Positions 54,601 through 62,573 of a DNA stretch of 64,000 bases are shown here, one piece after another; the stretch's first letter is position 1, and each line of letters begins with the position of its first letter. Under the pieces are notes generated by a model that searched no databases, was not told the origin of the DNA, and saw only the letters and a program-made list of their open reading frames with translations. The position numbers and the translations under genes were made by a program. The DNA comes from Sphingobacteriales bacterium TSM_CSS (GTDB lineage: Bacteria; Bacteroidota; Bacteroidia; Chitinophagales; UBA2359). The stretch is taken from contig NBMY01000077.1 of the NCBI GenBank assembly GCA_002212985.1, positions 1-64,000 of the forward strand, in the 5' to 3' direction.

Positions 54601-57600
54601 TGGCGATAACTGTGCATCGGTAACATCCGGCGTATTATCTATGACTGTAGTAGCTGAGGCATCTCCCCCAACTGCCACTCAATCGCCAAGTGCCACTACG
54701 GTTTGTGTTGGAGCCAGCTTAACCCTCATAAATCCGGTATTGGGCAGTGGCGGTGCAGGTACCCAAACATTCGAATACAGTACTACAAGTGCCAGTTCTG
54801 GGTTTAGTACTACCGTCCCAACCCTTACCCCTTCTTCGGCAGGCTCGTATAGTATTTGGATACGCACTAGCCCAACAGGATCGGGTTGCGGAATTTCAAC
54901 AGCCACGCAATACACATGGACCGTAGTTGCCGACCCAACTATATCTACTCAACCAATTACTACCCAAACAGTATGTATTGGCGGCACGCCTGCCAATTTG
55001 ACTGTTGTGGCAACAGGAGGCACGCCGTCTTTAACCTACCAATGGTACAGCAATACTACTAACAGCAACAGCGGCGGTACAAGTTTAGGCAGTACTAACG
55101 GAGCCCAAACGGCAACTTATACGCCCCCAACTGCATCTGCCGGAACGGTTTATTACTATTGTGTAGTCAGCTCATCGGGCGATGGTTGCACATCGGTTTC
55201 GAGTAATACGGCAACCGTTATTGTAGCTGATTATCCTGTAACCACAGGTACTACCATCTGTCAAGGGGGCAGCGGAACTATTGCGGTTACCAGTTCTTGT
55301 TCCGGAGGGGCCGTGACCAGCCTTACAGGTGCATGGAATGCAGCCACCGACCCCACAGCCAACCGACCAATATTAGGTACCAATTCTGGATCTTGTGCTT
55401 TCACTACATCAGGTTCTGTGCGCAATTATGTAGCCACACCTTTTCAAGTATCGGTTACGGGTAATTATATTTTTGAAATGGTAAATAATGCCACTTATGA
55501 TGGTGAAGGCTATATCGTATCAGCAGATTTTACACCCGGATTTTGTCCCGGTTCGGGCGGTACCGGAACTTGGTATAGAAACGACTCCGATAGCAGCCCT
55601 TCGGGTGATGAACCACGGATAGGTAATGCCGCTGATGGCGGAGCAGGGGTTTTGACACTTACTGCCGGTGTAAATTACATGTTAGTTTCTACAACTTATG
55701 GCTCAACAGGTACTGTAACTGCATCATTTACATGGACTATCACGCCGCCGTCGGGTGGGGGTATTCTTACCGATGTTGTTCAATGGTACACTGCCGCATC
55801 TGGTGGTTCACCCATTGGCACAGGTACGCCTTTTAACCCGGTTGGTGTGGCTGGCTCGGGTTTGGCAAATACCAATACACCCGGTACCTATACTTTTTAT
55901 GCTGCCTGTTCGGGCAGCCCTAACTGCCGTACAGCAGCTACTTTTGTGATAAACACCTCTGCCACAGCTAATGCAGGCACTGCCCAAACGATATGTGCTG
56001 GCGGTAGTGTAACTTTAGCAGGCTCGATAGGTGGGAGTGCCACAACAAGTACATGGAGTGCGCCAAGCGGCACTTTTTCCGATGCCACATCTTTAACCTC
56101 AACCTATACGCCAAGCATAACAAGTGGCACTGTAACGCTTACCTTAACCACCAACGACCCCGACGGCGCAGGCCCTTGTACGGCAGCTACCTCAACGGTA
56201 GATATTACGGTTATTGCCCCACCTGTTACCACAGGAGTTACAATTTGCCAAGGGGGTAGTGGAACATTGAGTTCATCTACTACTTGCCCCAATACCTTTG
56301 TTAATTCGGGCACAACCATATCAGGCACATGGACAGCCGGTACAGACCCCGTTGCAAGAAGACCCATATCATCTCCTATGACCAATACTAATACTTGTTC
56401 TTTTGATGCATCTATTACCAGAAATTATGTGGCTACATCTTTTCAGGTAAGTGTAACAGGCAATTATGTGTTTGAAATGAATAATGACTCTAATTTTGAT
56501 GGTATGGGTTACATAGTAACAGGAGCATTTGTTCCCGGAACTTGTCCCGGTGCAGGAACATGGGTTAGGGGTGATCAGGATGACGGTGTAGCCGGCAACG
56601 AACCCCGATTAGGTGCAAGCGGAGTAGGGGCGGGCGTTATGACCTTAACAGTAGGTACAACCTATACGCTTATATCAACTACATGGGGAGCATCAAGTGG
56701 TACTTATAGTGGAACATTTGCATGGACAATTACACCGCCTTCGGGAGGGCAAATTATGTTACAGGGTGCTGGGCAGATAGAATGGTACACGGCTGCATCG
56801 GGAGGCTCGCCCATTGGTACAGGTACGCCTTTTAACCCGGTAGGTGTGGCTGGTTCGGGATTAGCAAATACCAACACACCCGGTACTTATACTTATTATG
56901 CCGCTTGTTCGGCTAATCCCACTTGCCGTACAGCCACGACTTTTGTAATTAATCAGGCCGCAACTGCCAATGCAGGCAGTCCCCAAACGGTATGCGCAGG
57001 TGGTACGGTAACATTGGCGGGCAGCATAGGAGGCAGCGCTACAAGCAGCACATGGAGTGCGCCAAGCGGCACATTTTCCAATGCCAGTTCTTTAACCTCC
57101 ACCTATACGCCAAGCATAACAAGCGGCACAGTTACCCTAACCTTAACCACCAACGACCCCGACGGGGCCGGACCTTGTACAGCAGCTACCTCTGTGGTGG
57201 TAATCACAGTAACGCCCACCAACACGGTGAGCTCAGCATCCAGTACGCCCACTTTGTGCATCAACACCGCCTTAACCCCCATCACGCACACCACCACGGG
57301 CGCTACGGGCATCGGTTCTCCCACAGGTTTGCCCTCGGGTGTTACGGCAAGTTTTGCAAGCAACACTATTACCATCAGCGGCACACCTACGGCATCGGGC
57401 ACTTTCAGCTACAGCATACCCTTAACCGGCGGCTGCGGCAGCGTGAGTGCCACGGGTACCATCACCGTAACGCCGAATAACACGGTGAGTGCGGCATCCA
57501 GTACGCCCACGCTGTGCATCAACACCGCTTTAACTCCCATCACGCATACCACCACGGGCGCTACGGGCATCGGTTCTCCCACAGGATTACCCTCCGGCGT

Positions 57601-60600
57601 TACGGCAAGTTTTGCGAGCAACACCATTACCATCAGCGGTACGCCTACGGCATCGGGCACGTTCAGCTACAGCATACCCTTAACCGGCGGCTGCGGCTCG
57701 GTGAACGCAACGGGCACCATCACCGTAACGCCGAACAACACGGTCAGCGCGGCATCCAGTACGCTCACATTGTGCATCAACAGCGCCTTAACCCCCATCA
57801 CGCACACCACCACGGGCGCTACGGGCATAGGTTCTCCTACGGGCTTACCCTCCGGCGTTACGGCAAGTTTTGCAAGCAACACCATCACCATCAGCGGCAC
57901 ACCAACAGCATCGGGCACGTTTAACTACAGCATCCCCTTAACCGGCGGCTGTGGCAGTGTGAGCGCCACGGGTACCATAACGGTTAATCCCGATAACACG
58001 GTGAGTGCGGCTTCCAGCACCCCCACGCTGTGCATCAACACCGCCTTAACCCCCATCACGCATACCACCACAGGCGCTACGGGCATCGGTTCTCCTACAG
58101 GTTTGCCCTCGGGTGTTACGGCAAGTTTTGCCGGCAACACCATTACCATCAGCGGCACACCTACGGCGTCGGGCACGTTCAGCTACAGCATACCCTTAAC
58201 CGGCGGCTGCGGCTCGGTGAACGCCACGGGTACGATTACGGTGTCTTCTACTCCCACGGGTGCACAAATCTCCAATCCCATAGTTGTTGGTACGCTTAAC
58301 GGTTGCGCCACCTATGCCGACACGCAGGACAACAGTCCTTCAAATTGTTTTCAGAACAACTACGGTCAACCCAGCGATGATATATATTACCAATTTACCC
58401 TTGCCTATCCGGCTACGGTAAATATTTCGCTTTGCGGTTCAACCATTTACGACTCCTTCCTGAGTTTGCTGAACAGCAGTGGCGGCTTTATTCAGTTTAA
58501 TGACGACAATGGGCCCTTATGTACCGGTTCTAATGCTTCTATCAGAATTTCGCTGGCTGCCGGCACCTATTATGTTGTTTCCGAAGGTTATGACAATAAC
58601 GCAGGCAGTATCAATACCCAGATTTCCATTCAGGTTCCCACGGGCGGAACCATATCGGGGCCCACTGCGGTTTGTCCCAATTCTTCGGGCATAACCTATT
58701 CCATTGCCGGCGTTAGTTATGCCACCGATTATTTGTGGACAGTTCCGGCAGGCGCTACTATTACTGCCGGTCAGGGCACTGCAACTGTTACGGTAAACTG
58801 GGGAAGTTCAGGTGGCAACATCACCTGCACACCGCGCACAAACGGGGGCACCTGTAGCGGAACTGCGGTTAGTTATGCCGTAACCATGCAAACCAATTCA
58901 ACAGATCCGACAGGTATAACCGGCTCAACCATTATTTGCAACGGTTCGGGTACTACCCTTACGGTTGCCGGCGGCAGTTTGGGAACCGGCGCCAGTTGGT
59001 ATTGGTACAGCGGCAGTTGCGGGGGCACTCCTGTTGGAACAGGAAACTCGGTAAGTGTATCGCCTGCAACAACTACTACTTATTATGTTCGGGCAGAAGG
59101 CACCTGCAATACAACCGGCTGTGCCTTTGTAACCGTTACGGTAGATGAGGTAAACACTATAACTCTTTCATCGGGTAGCAACACCCAAACCGTTTGTGAG
59201 TATTCGCCTATTACCGACGTTGTATATACCATAACCGGCGCAACCGGTGCATCGGTAAGCGGGCTGCCTTCGGGAGTAACCGGCACGTATAGTGCTGGCA
59301 CCTTTACCATTAGCGGCACACCCACAGCATCTGGCGTTTACAATTACACGGTTACTACAAGCGGCAATAGTTGTCCGCCTGCAACAGCAACCGGAACCAT
59401 TACTGTAAACAGCCTTATTGATTGGGCTAATTTGCAGCATCCGCCATCGGGTACTGTATGTTATGGCGCTAATTTTACGGTATATGGGCAGGTATATGAA
59501 CCTGGTGTAACGCCCGGAACCGGTATTCAGGGAGCCGGTATAGATGCCGAGTTTGGTTACAGCACATCCAACACCAACCCGTCGGGATGGACCAACTGGG
59601 CTGCTGCTACTTTTAATGCTGCCGGCGGCGGAACCAATAATGATGAGTATATGTACAACTTTATTGCACCGACATCGGGTACATATTACTATGCTTTCCG
59701 CTATCGTTTAAACGGATGTGAATGGCAATACGGCGGCTACAGCGGCAGCGGTGGCGGATTTTGGAATGGCAGCACCTATGTTAGCGGGGTATTAACTGTG
59801 TTGGAACCAGTAAACTATGGAACAGTTGCCAACGGCGATGAGGCATTGTGCAGTGGCGACGACCCGTCAAACATTACCTTATCTGCTGCGCCATCGGGCG
59901 GTGCGGGCACATTTACCTATCAATGGTATTATCAGGACGGAATCGTAACTTGCCCTACCGGAACCAATACCACAGGCTGGACACTTATAAGCGGAGCCAC
60001 CGGCAGCAGTTACGACCCGCCCGCTGGGTTAACCGTATCCAGAACTTATGCTTTATTAGTAGATGCAACCGGCACACCCGATTGCGGCCCGGCAACATGG
60101 GCTAGCGGTTGCCGCAAAGTAACGGTAAATGTATGTTGTGTAGCTCCCGATTTGCTGAGCTATGCCGTGAACCCCGCAAGTTATTGCGAAAATGCACCTA
60201 TTACGCCGAATCTGGCTACTGTGAGTGGTTCCACCCCGATGACGTTCTCTGTCAGCCCGTCCCTACCTGCAGGATTAAGTTTAAATACCACTACCGGCGA
60301 AATTACGGGAACACCAACCGTTCCGACAACTGCCGCAGATTATACCATTACCGCTACCAATGCTTGTGGTTTTACCACAGTTGCCTTAAATATTGCCATC
60401 AATTCATTATCGGTTCCGCCAACCGGAGCAACCGGTACAACCACCATTTGCGAGGGCAACAGCACTACGCTAACCGTTAGCGGCGGTTTTGCCGGTACCG
60501 GTGCTGTAGCACAATGGTTTACCGGATCCTGTGGCGGCACTTCCGTTGGCACGGGCAATTCCATAACTGTTTCGCCCACCGTAACCACCACCTATTATGT

Positions 60601-62317
60601 AAGATACAGCGGTATTTGCAATACCACTTCCTGCGGAAGTGTAACGGTAACGGTAAATACACTTTCTATTGCACCTACTAACATAGATGGTACTACTACA
60701 ATTTGTGCCGGCAATAATACGACATTAACGGTTAGCGGAGGATACTTAGGTACCGATGCAATAATTGAATGGTTCACAGGTTCATGCGGCGGTACTGCCG
60801 CCGGTACGGGTAGTTCCATTAACGTTTCTCCTTCGGTTACTACTACTTATTATGTTCGCTACAATGGAGTGTGCAACACCACTTCCTGCATTTCGCAAGA
60901 AGTTACAGTCAATCCGTTGCCGCAAGGAAGTCTTACTGCTAACGGGCCTTTCTGCGGAACAGACGGCGGAGCCGGAATGCTGACCTTTACCGCTACTGCC
61001 GGGGCAGATTCCTTGTCTCTTTTATTGCAAGACCAAGATGGTGTGATTTATAATTTTGATGGCAACTCTTATCCAAAAGTAGCTAGCGGAGTTCCATTTA
61101 ATGCACCCGTTACACCTATTACCACTACAACTACCTTTACCATCAATGCCATATTAGATGCCAACGGTTGCTTCCGAAATAGTGGAATAACCGGGCCAAC
61201 GGCATCTATTGTTATCAATGATCCTGCAACCGTAGAAGCCGGCGGGCCCGATTCTGCTTGTCAATCGGCAACGCCAGCCCCCATTACTCTTAGTGGAGCA
61301 AGTGTGGGTGGTGGTGCAACCACCGGAGCATGGAGTATTACTTTCGGAACCGGTACCTTAAGCAGTACCGCTCAAACCGCAAATCCAGAAACTGTTACCT
61401 TTACTCCCGATGCTAACTTTAGTGGTACCGTAACTCTTACCTTAACCACCAATGACCCCGACGGCGCCGGTCCCTGCTTAGCTGCTACCGATACCAGAGT
61501 CATAACCGTTCATCGTTCTCCCACTGTTTCGGCAAGTAATACTAGTCCTGTTTGTGTTGGTGAAAGTATCAACCTTTCAGCCAACTTTACTCCAAACGGT
61601 ACAAGTACCACTGCAACTGCATGGAGTTGGAGCGGACCCAACAGTTTCAGTTCAACTGCACAAAATCCGCCTGCGTTTACAGCTTCTCTGGCTTCGGCAG
61701 GTACTTATACGGTAACCGTTACTGACAATAACGGTTGTACCAATTCAGCACAAACTACGGTTGTGGTAAACGCATTGCCGGTATGCTCGGTATCTGGTGC
61801 AACAACTGTATGTCCTTCATCAACCGGAAACGTATATACAGCTACCGCAGGTATGAGTACTTATGCATGGAGTATAAGCGGCAGTGGCTCAATTTTTGGA
61901 GCCAATAATGGTCCATCCGTGTCAATTGATGCAGGTTCGGCTTGTAACAGCTCCTTTACCTTATCTGTTACTATTACCGATGGTAATGGTTGTACCGCTT
62001 CTTGTAATTATATAGTGAATGTAAATGACACAACCGCTCCGGCAATCAGCGGCACCTTAACCGCCATCAATCAGGAAGGCTGTTCAGCATCGGATGCCCC
62101 AGCCGCGACCAATACTTTGGCATATTTAACGGGCAATGGGTTAACGATAACGGATGCCTGCGGCACCGGCAACCTGACGGTGACGAGCAGCGATGGAACG
62201 CCAACTGGCAGCTGTCCATGGTCGATTATTCGCACCTACACGGTAACGGATGCCTGCGGCAACAGCAGCACGGCACAACAGACCATTACGGTAGATGATA
62301 CTCGCTCCGACGATTAG
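48659..62317 (+). CDS. Giant modular secreted surface protein (frame ends at a probable frameshift)
   Basis: A 4552-residue reading frame. The signal peptide is within the first 45 residues (IPIGLAIVLLGFALLLPAQ). I chose the ATG at 48659; 48677 and 48692 are also possible, and an upstream frame from 48551 is unlikely. Modules in order: N-terminal PPC-like domain; [PPC-PKD-like-Ig-like] at about 49155-50050 and 50320-51220; Ig-like and 'GQVYEPGVT' domains at 52096-53140; more Ig-like units; a 329-residue module twice (55241-57214); four 86-residue putative-Ig repeats (57221-58252); [PPC-PKD-Ig] again (58255-59140); putative-Ig plus 'GQVYEPGVT' (59150-59800); Ig/PKD-like units to the end. No sorting domain is reached because the frame stops at TAG 62315. 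The frame on the other side is described separately. Likely an adhesin exported by T9SS. Confidence 0.9.
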   Translation: MCNSKKMIEFIMHSSIHKIPIGLAIVLLGFALLLPAQKLNAQCANDNAFQGTAGDFCALNITSSTAASARAGWYIDWPVSTGHTYRFSHCGGSFDSRITLYNGTSTTSLAFNDDNGVACTGVAASLQWTATYTGNVRVLTDQWTSGDACSPSGAFIALAGSIVSFKAGTNFSTPIAVGTLSGCASYSNTQDNGTCFFNDFGQASGDIYYQFVLNNTATVNLSHCGSGFDTYMYLLNSGGGTITSNDDSGPLCASTTSSIQISLGAGTYYLVSEGFSSNTGNINTQISIQPPTGGSISGSASAVCPGQTGTTYTISGVSNATDYLWSVPAGATITAGQGTTSITVTWGTTGGNVTCTPRTYGGTCNGTAVSFAVTMQTNSTAPSGITGNTTICAGGSTTLTVSGGSLGTGAGWFWYSGSCGGTLVASNTSSVSVAPGSTTTYFVRAQGTCNTTTCASVTVSVVADPSISVSGATTVCYNGTATLSASPANGTGTCTIQWQSSPNNSTWTNISGANSSTYTTPALTSSTWYRATYSCTGSGCDAATSGSILVTVNYPTGAQFGNPIVVGTLSGCASYSNTQNNSTTNCFLNDFGQASDDIYYQFTLNNTATVNISHCGSAVGDTYISLLNSGGGIIQQVDDNGPICSGLQASIQATLGAGTYYVVSEGYSTNAGDITTQISIQAPTGGSITGNSAVCPSQAGTTYTISGVNFATDYQWSVPAGATITAGQGTTSITVTWGSTGGNVTCTPRTYGGACSGTAVNFAVTMQTTSSAPTGVSGAATICTGGSATLTVSGGSLGTGAGWFWYSGSCGGTLVASNTSSITVSPGSTTTYFVRAEGTCNTTTCASATVTVVADPVAPTATKSPNVTTVCAGATLTLTGVTDNGGGTGTCNIEYSANGGAWTTTLPSLTATVGTNSIAVRKNCNGSGCDISPVNTYSWTVVADPSASTPSFTNSSICVGGSTVVSTTASGGTGSYTYQWQYFNGSTWGSVVNGTPAGSAYTNATTANLTIAGISAAGSYQYRCVVGDTGSGCDAVNSAASTLTVVADPIAQTISPSVANGTTLCVGGTVSATFSGGSGGTGTVTDTYEFSTNSGGSWSAYTPGSTITATTGMLGTNTIQIRTRRTATGNGCDASAYNTVSYSVNQLDYANLQFPASATICQGNSFTAYGQVYELGVTEAAGAGAGITAQIGYNTANTDPSTWTNWSSTTFNIQLGNNDEYAGTLSGLAVGTYYYTFRYSLNGCPYQYGGFSGGFWNGTTNVNGVLTVNPNHTITLTSAVGTNNQTVCQNVAITNITYSVGGGATGASVSGLPSGVTGSFSAGVFTISGAPTAAGGTYNYTVTTSGNSCTVATATGTIIVKELLDYANLQFPATATICQGGSVTVFGQVFEPGVTPGAGAQGPGITAELGYSTSNSNPNTWTNWQTATFNSGGGGANNDEYQANLGAALTPGTYYYAYRYTLNGCQYQYGGYSGSGGGFWNGSTNISGVLTIVADPTAPTNTPTPAAGAVCVGAVLSVTASGSTGGTGNCTYQYAIDPGTGTFGAFGATNSVTASSVGNGTYRIKSRYSCDGTGCDVSAETTTTWTVVSDPTVTISGAADVCFGGSVTLTANVSGGSGTSSYQWRRNSTNISGATSSTYTTDNTLVAGSYSYDVIVTQTGSGCSNTATAVSANVVADPALSAPTLTNASICIGGSTAISTNATGGTGTFNYQWQYSANGSTGWANVATGTPTAYTYTNATTSTLNIATTNSASPATVYYRCLLSSNTPAGAGCDATSANAVLTLVADPVSPTSSTKSPNATSVCEGSALTISSPTGGSAGVGCVLEYRFTQDGGTTFSTPSTSIPVLTANLGGYDAIQARYNSCLTGCDQPSAWVTIGQWTVIADPAITATTQPPNPICPGGSGTFTVSATGGTDGTGATARTQQWQYSANGTTGWANVIDGTPTGVTYGGTGTATSLVASTNNSTTLPGTYYYQVIVGATGDNCASVTSGVLSMTVVAEASPPTATQSPSATTVCVGASLTLINPVLGSGGAGTQTFEYSTTSASSGFSTTVPTLTPSSAGSYSIWIRTSPTGSGCGISTATQYTWTVVADPTISTQPITTQTVCIGGTPANLTVVATGGTPSLTYQWYSNTTNSNSGGTSLGSTNGAQTATYTPPTASAGTVYYYCVVSSSGDGCTSVSSNTATVIVADYPVTTGTTICQGGSGTIAVTSSCSGGAVTSLTGAWNAATDPTANRPILGTNSGSCAFTTSGSVRNYVATPFQVSVTGNYIFEMVNNATYDGEGYIVSADFTPGFCPGSGGTGTWYRNDSDSSPSGDEPRIGNAADGGAGVLTLTAGVNYMLVSTTYGSTGTVTASFTWTITPPSGGGILTDVVQWYTAASGGSPIGTGTPFNPVGVAGSGLANTNTPGTYTFYAACSGSPNCRTAATFVINTSATANAGTAQTICAGGSVTLAGSIGGSATTSTWSAPSGTFSDATSLTSTYTPSITSGTVTLTLTTNDPDGAGPCTAATSTVDITVIAPPVTTGVTICQGGSGTLSSSTTCPNTFVNSGTTISGTWTAGTDPVARRPISSPMTNTNTCSFDASITRNYVATSFQVSVTGNYVFEMNNDSNFDGMGYIVTGAFVPGTCPGAGTWVRGDQDDGVAGNEPRLGASGVGAGVMTLTVGTTYTLISTTWGASSGTYSGTFAWTITPPSGGQIMLQGAGQIEWYTAASGGSPIGTGTPFNPVGVAGSGLANTNTPGTYTYYAACSANPTCRTATTFVINQAATANAGSPQTVCAGGTVTLAGSIGGSATSSTWSAPSGTFSNASSLTSTYTPSITSGTVTLTLTTNDPDGAGPCTAATSVVVITVTPTNTVSSASSTPTLCINTALTPITHTTTGATGIGSPTGLPSGVTASFASNTITISGTPTASGTFSYSIPLTGGCGSVSATGTITVTPNNTVSAASSTPTLCINTALTPITHTTTGATGIGSPTGLPSGVTASFASNTITISGTPTASGTFSYSIPLTGGCGSVNATGTITVTPNNTVSAASSTLTLCINSALTPITHTTTGATGIGSPTGLPSGVTASFASNTITISGTPTASGTFNYSIPLTGGCGSVSATGTITVNPDNTVSAASSTPTLCINTALTPITHTTTGATGIGSPTGLPSGVTASFAGNTITISGTPTASGTFSYSIPLTGGCGSVNATGTITVSSTPTGAQISNPIVVGTLNGCATYADTQDNSPSNCFQNNYGQPSDDIYYQFTLAYPATVNISLCGSTIYDSFLSLLNSSGGFIQFNDDNGPLCTGSNASIRISLAAGTYYVVSEGYDNNAGSINTQISIQVPTGGTISGPTAVCPNSSGITYSIAGVSYATDYLWTVPAGATITAGQGTATVTVNWGSSGGNITCTPRTNGGTCSGTAVSYAVTMQTNSTDPTGITGSTIICNGSGTTLTVAGGSLGTGASWYWYSGSCGGTPVGTGNSVSVSPATTTTYYVRAEGTCNTTGCAFVTVTVDEVNTITLSSGSNTQTVCEYSPITDVVYTITGATGASVSGLPSGVTGTYSAGTFTISGTPTASGVYNYTVTTSGNSCPPATATGTITVNSLIDWANLQHPPSGTVCYGANFTVYGQVYEPGVTPGTGIQGAGIDAEFGYSTSNTNPSGWTNWAAATFNAAGGGTNNDEYMYNFIAPTSGTYYYAFRYRLNGCEWQYGGYSGSGGGFWNGSTYVSGVLTVLEPVNYGTVANGDEALCSGDDPSNITLSAAPSGGAGTFTYQWYYQDGIVTCPTGTNTTGWTLISGATGSSYDPPAGLTVSRTYALLVDATGTPDCGPATWASGCRKVTVNVCCVAPDLLSYAVNPASYCENAPITPNLATVSGSTPMTFSVSPSLPAGLSLNTTTGEITGTPTVPTTAADYTITATNACGFTTVALNIAINSLSVPPTGATGTTTICEGNSTTLTVSGGFAGTGAVAQWFTGSCGGTSVGTGNSITVSPTVTTTYYVRYSGICNTTSCGSVTVTVNTLSIAPTNIDGTTTICAGNNTTLTVSGGYLGTDAIIEWFTGSCGGTAAGTGSSINVSPSVTTTYYVRYNGVCNTTSCISQEVTVNPLPQGSLTANGPFCGTDGGAGMLTFTATAGADSLSLLLQDQDGVIYNFDGNSYPKVASGVPFNAPVTPITTTTTFTINAILDANGCFRNSGITGPTASIVINDPATVEAGGPDSACQSATPAPITLSGASVGGGATTGAWSITFGTGTLSSTAQTANPETVTFTPDANFSGTVTLTLTTNDPDGAGPCLAATDTRVITVHRSPTVSASNTSPVCVGESINLSANFTPNGTSTTATAWSWSGPNSFSSTAQNPPAFTASLASAGTYTVTVTDNNGCTNSAQTTVVVNALPVCSVSGATTVCPSSTGNVYTATAGMSTYAWSISGSGSIFGANNGPSVSIDAGSACNSSFTLSVTITDGNGCTASCNYIVNVNDTTAPAISGTLTAINQEGCSASDAPAATNTLAYLTGNGLTITDACGTGNLTVTSSDGTPTGSCPWSIIRTYTVTDACGNSSTAQQTITVDDTRSDD
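55241..57214 (+). repeat. Tandem 987-bp (329-residue) module, two copies
   Basis: The marker accacagg...ATTTGCCAAGGGGG (or close variant) starts at 55241 and 56228, 987 bp apart. Each copy has the order TICQGGSGT; NYVAT.FQVSVTGNY; EPR.G; TITPPSGG; WYTAASGGSPIGTGTPFNPVG; AGTAQT or AGSPQT; TTNDPDGAGPCTAATS. The second half of each copy is more conserved than the first. Confidence 0.86.
57221..58252 (+). repeat. Four tandem 258-bp repeats (86 residues, putative-Ig domains)
   Basis: aacacggt(g/c)ag recurs at 57221, 57479, 57737 and 57995, exactly 258 bp apart. Units are nearly identical at DNA level and encode TLCIN(T/S)ALTPITHTTTGATG then GSPTGLPSGVTASFA.N, TISGTPTASGTF and GGCGSV(S/N)ATGTITV. 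Recent tandem duplication is the simplest reading. Long antisense open frames here are by-products of the repeats. Confidence 0.94.
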
Positions 62318-62573
62318 CGGCATCTTAACCGCCATCAATCAGGAAGGCTGTTCAGCATCGGATGCACCTACAGCGACCAATACTTTGGCATATTTGACGG
62401 GCAATGGGTTAACGATAACGGATGCCTGCGGCACCGGCAACCTGACGGTGACTAGCAGCGATGGAACGCCATCGGGCAGCTGTCCATGGTCGATTATTCG
62501 CACCTACACGGTAACGGATGCCTGCGGCAATAGCAGCACGGCACAACAGACCATTACGGTAGATGATACAGTG
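62036..62573 (+). repeat. Two adjacent 270-bp-class repeats, the first 2 bp short
   Basis: gctcc-aligned unit starts are at 62036, 62304 and 62574. The second unit is exactly 270 bp; the first is 268 bp, because the end of unit 1 reads gata-ctcg-ctccg where unit 2 reads gata-cagtgg-ctccg. This 2-bp shortfall breaks the reading frame of the giant gene. Confidence 0.9.

Larger units (their letters stand above)
49155..59140 (+). repeat. Three dispersed copies of a PPC-PKD-Ig super-module
   Basis: Copies at about 49155-50050, 50320-51220 and 58255-59140 share the order PPC-like domain (PIVVGTL.GCASY; DDIYYQF.LN; AGTYYVVSEG), PKD-like (AVCP...TYTI; WSVPAGATITAGQGT; CTPRTYGG) and Ig-like (GSLGTGAGWFWYSGSCGGT; TTTYFVRAEGTCNTT). 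The first two are close neighbours, the third is 7 kb away, which indicates segmental copying within the gene. Confidence 0.85.
52096..59800 (+). repeat. Three copies of the 'GQVYEPGVT' domain
   Basis: Copies at about 52096-52470, 52745-53140 and 59410-59800. Each is about 125 residues with ANLQ(F/H)P, TICQG or TVCYG, GQV(Y/F)EPGVT, G(Y/I)..S.TN..TWTNW and YYYAFRY.LNGC..QYGGYSG. The domain resembles parts seen next to extracellular modules in other bacteria but I know no name for it. It is preceded by a putative-Ig unit at two of the three sites. Confidence 0.82.

Noticed and set aside
57103-58176. Four similar 83-99-residue open frames on the minus strand (MPDAVGVPLM...)
   Set aside because: They are antisense shadows of the four 258-bp repeats of the giant gene; their similarity to each other follows from the DNA repeat, and the plus-strand frame is the coding one.
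62304-62320. Programmed ribosomal frameshift in the giant gene
   Set aside because: No slippery heptamer or downstream structure is visible, and the next copy of the repeat has the two missing bases; a mutation or sequence error is simpler.
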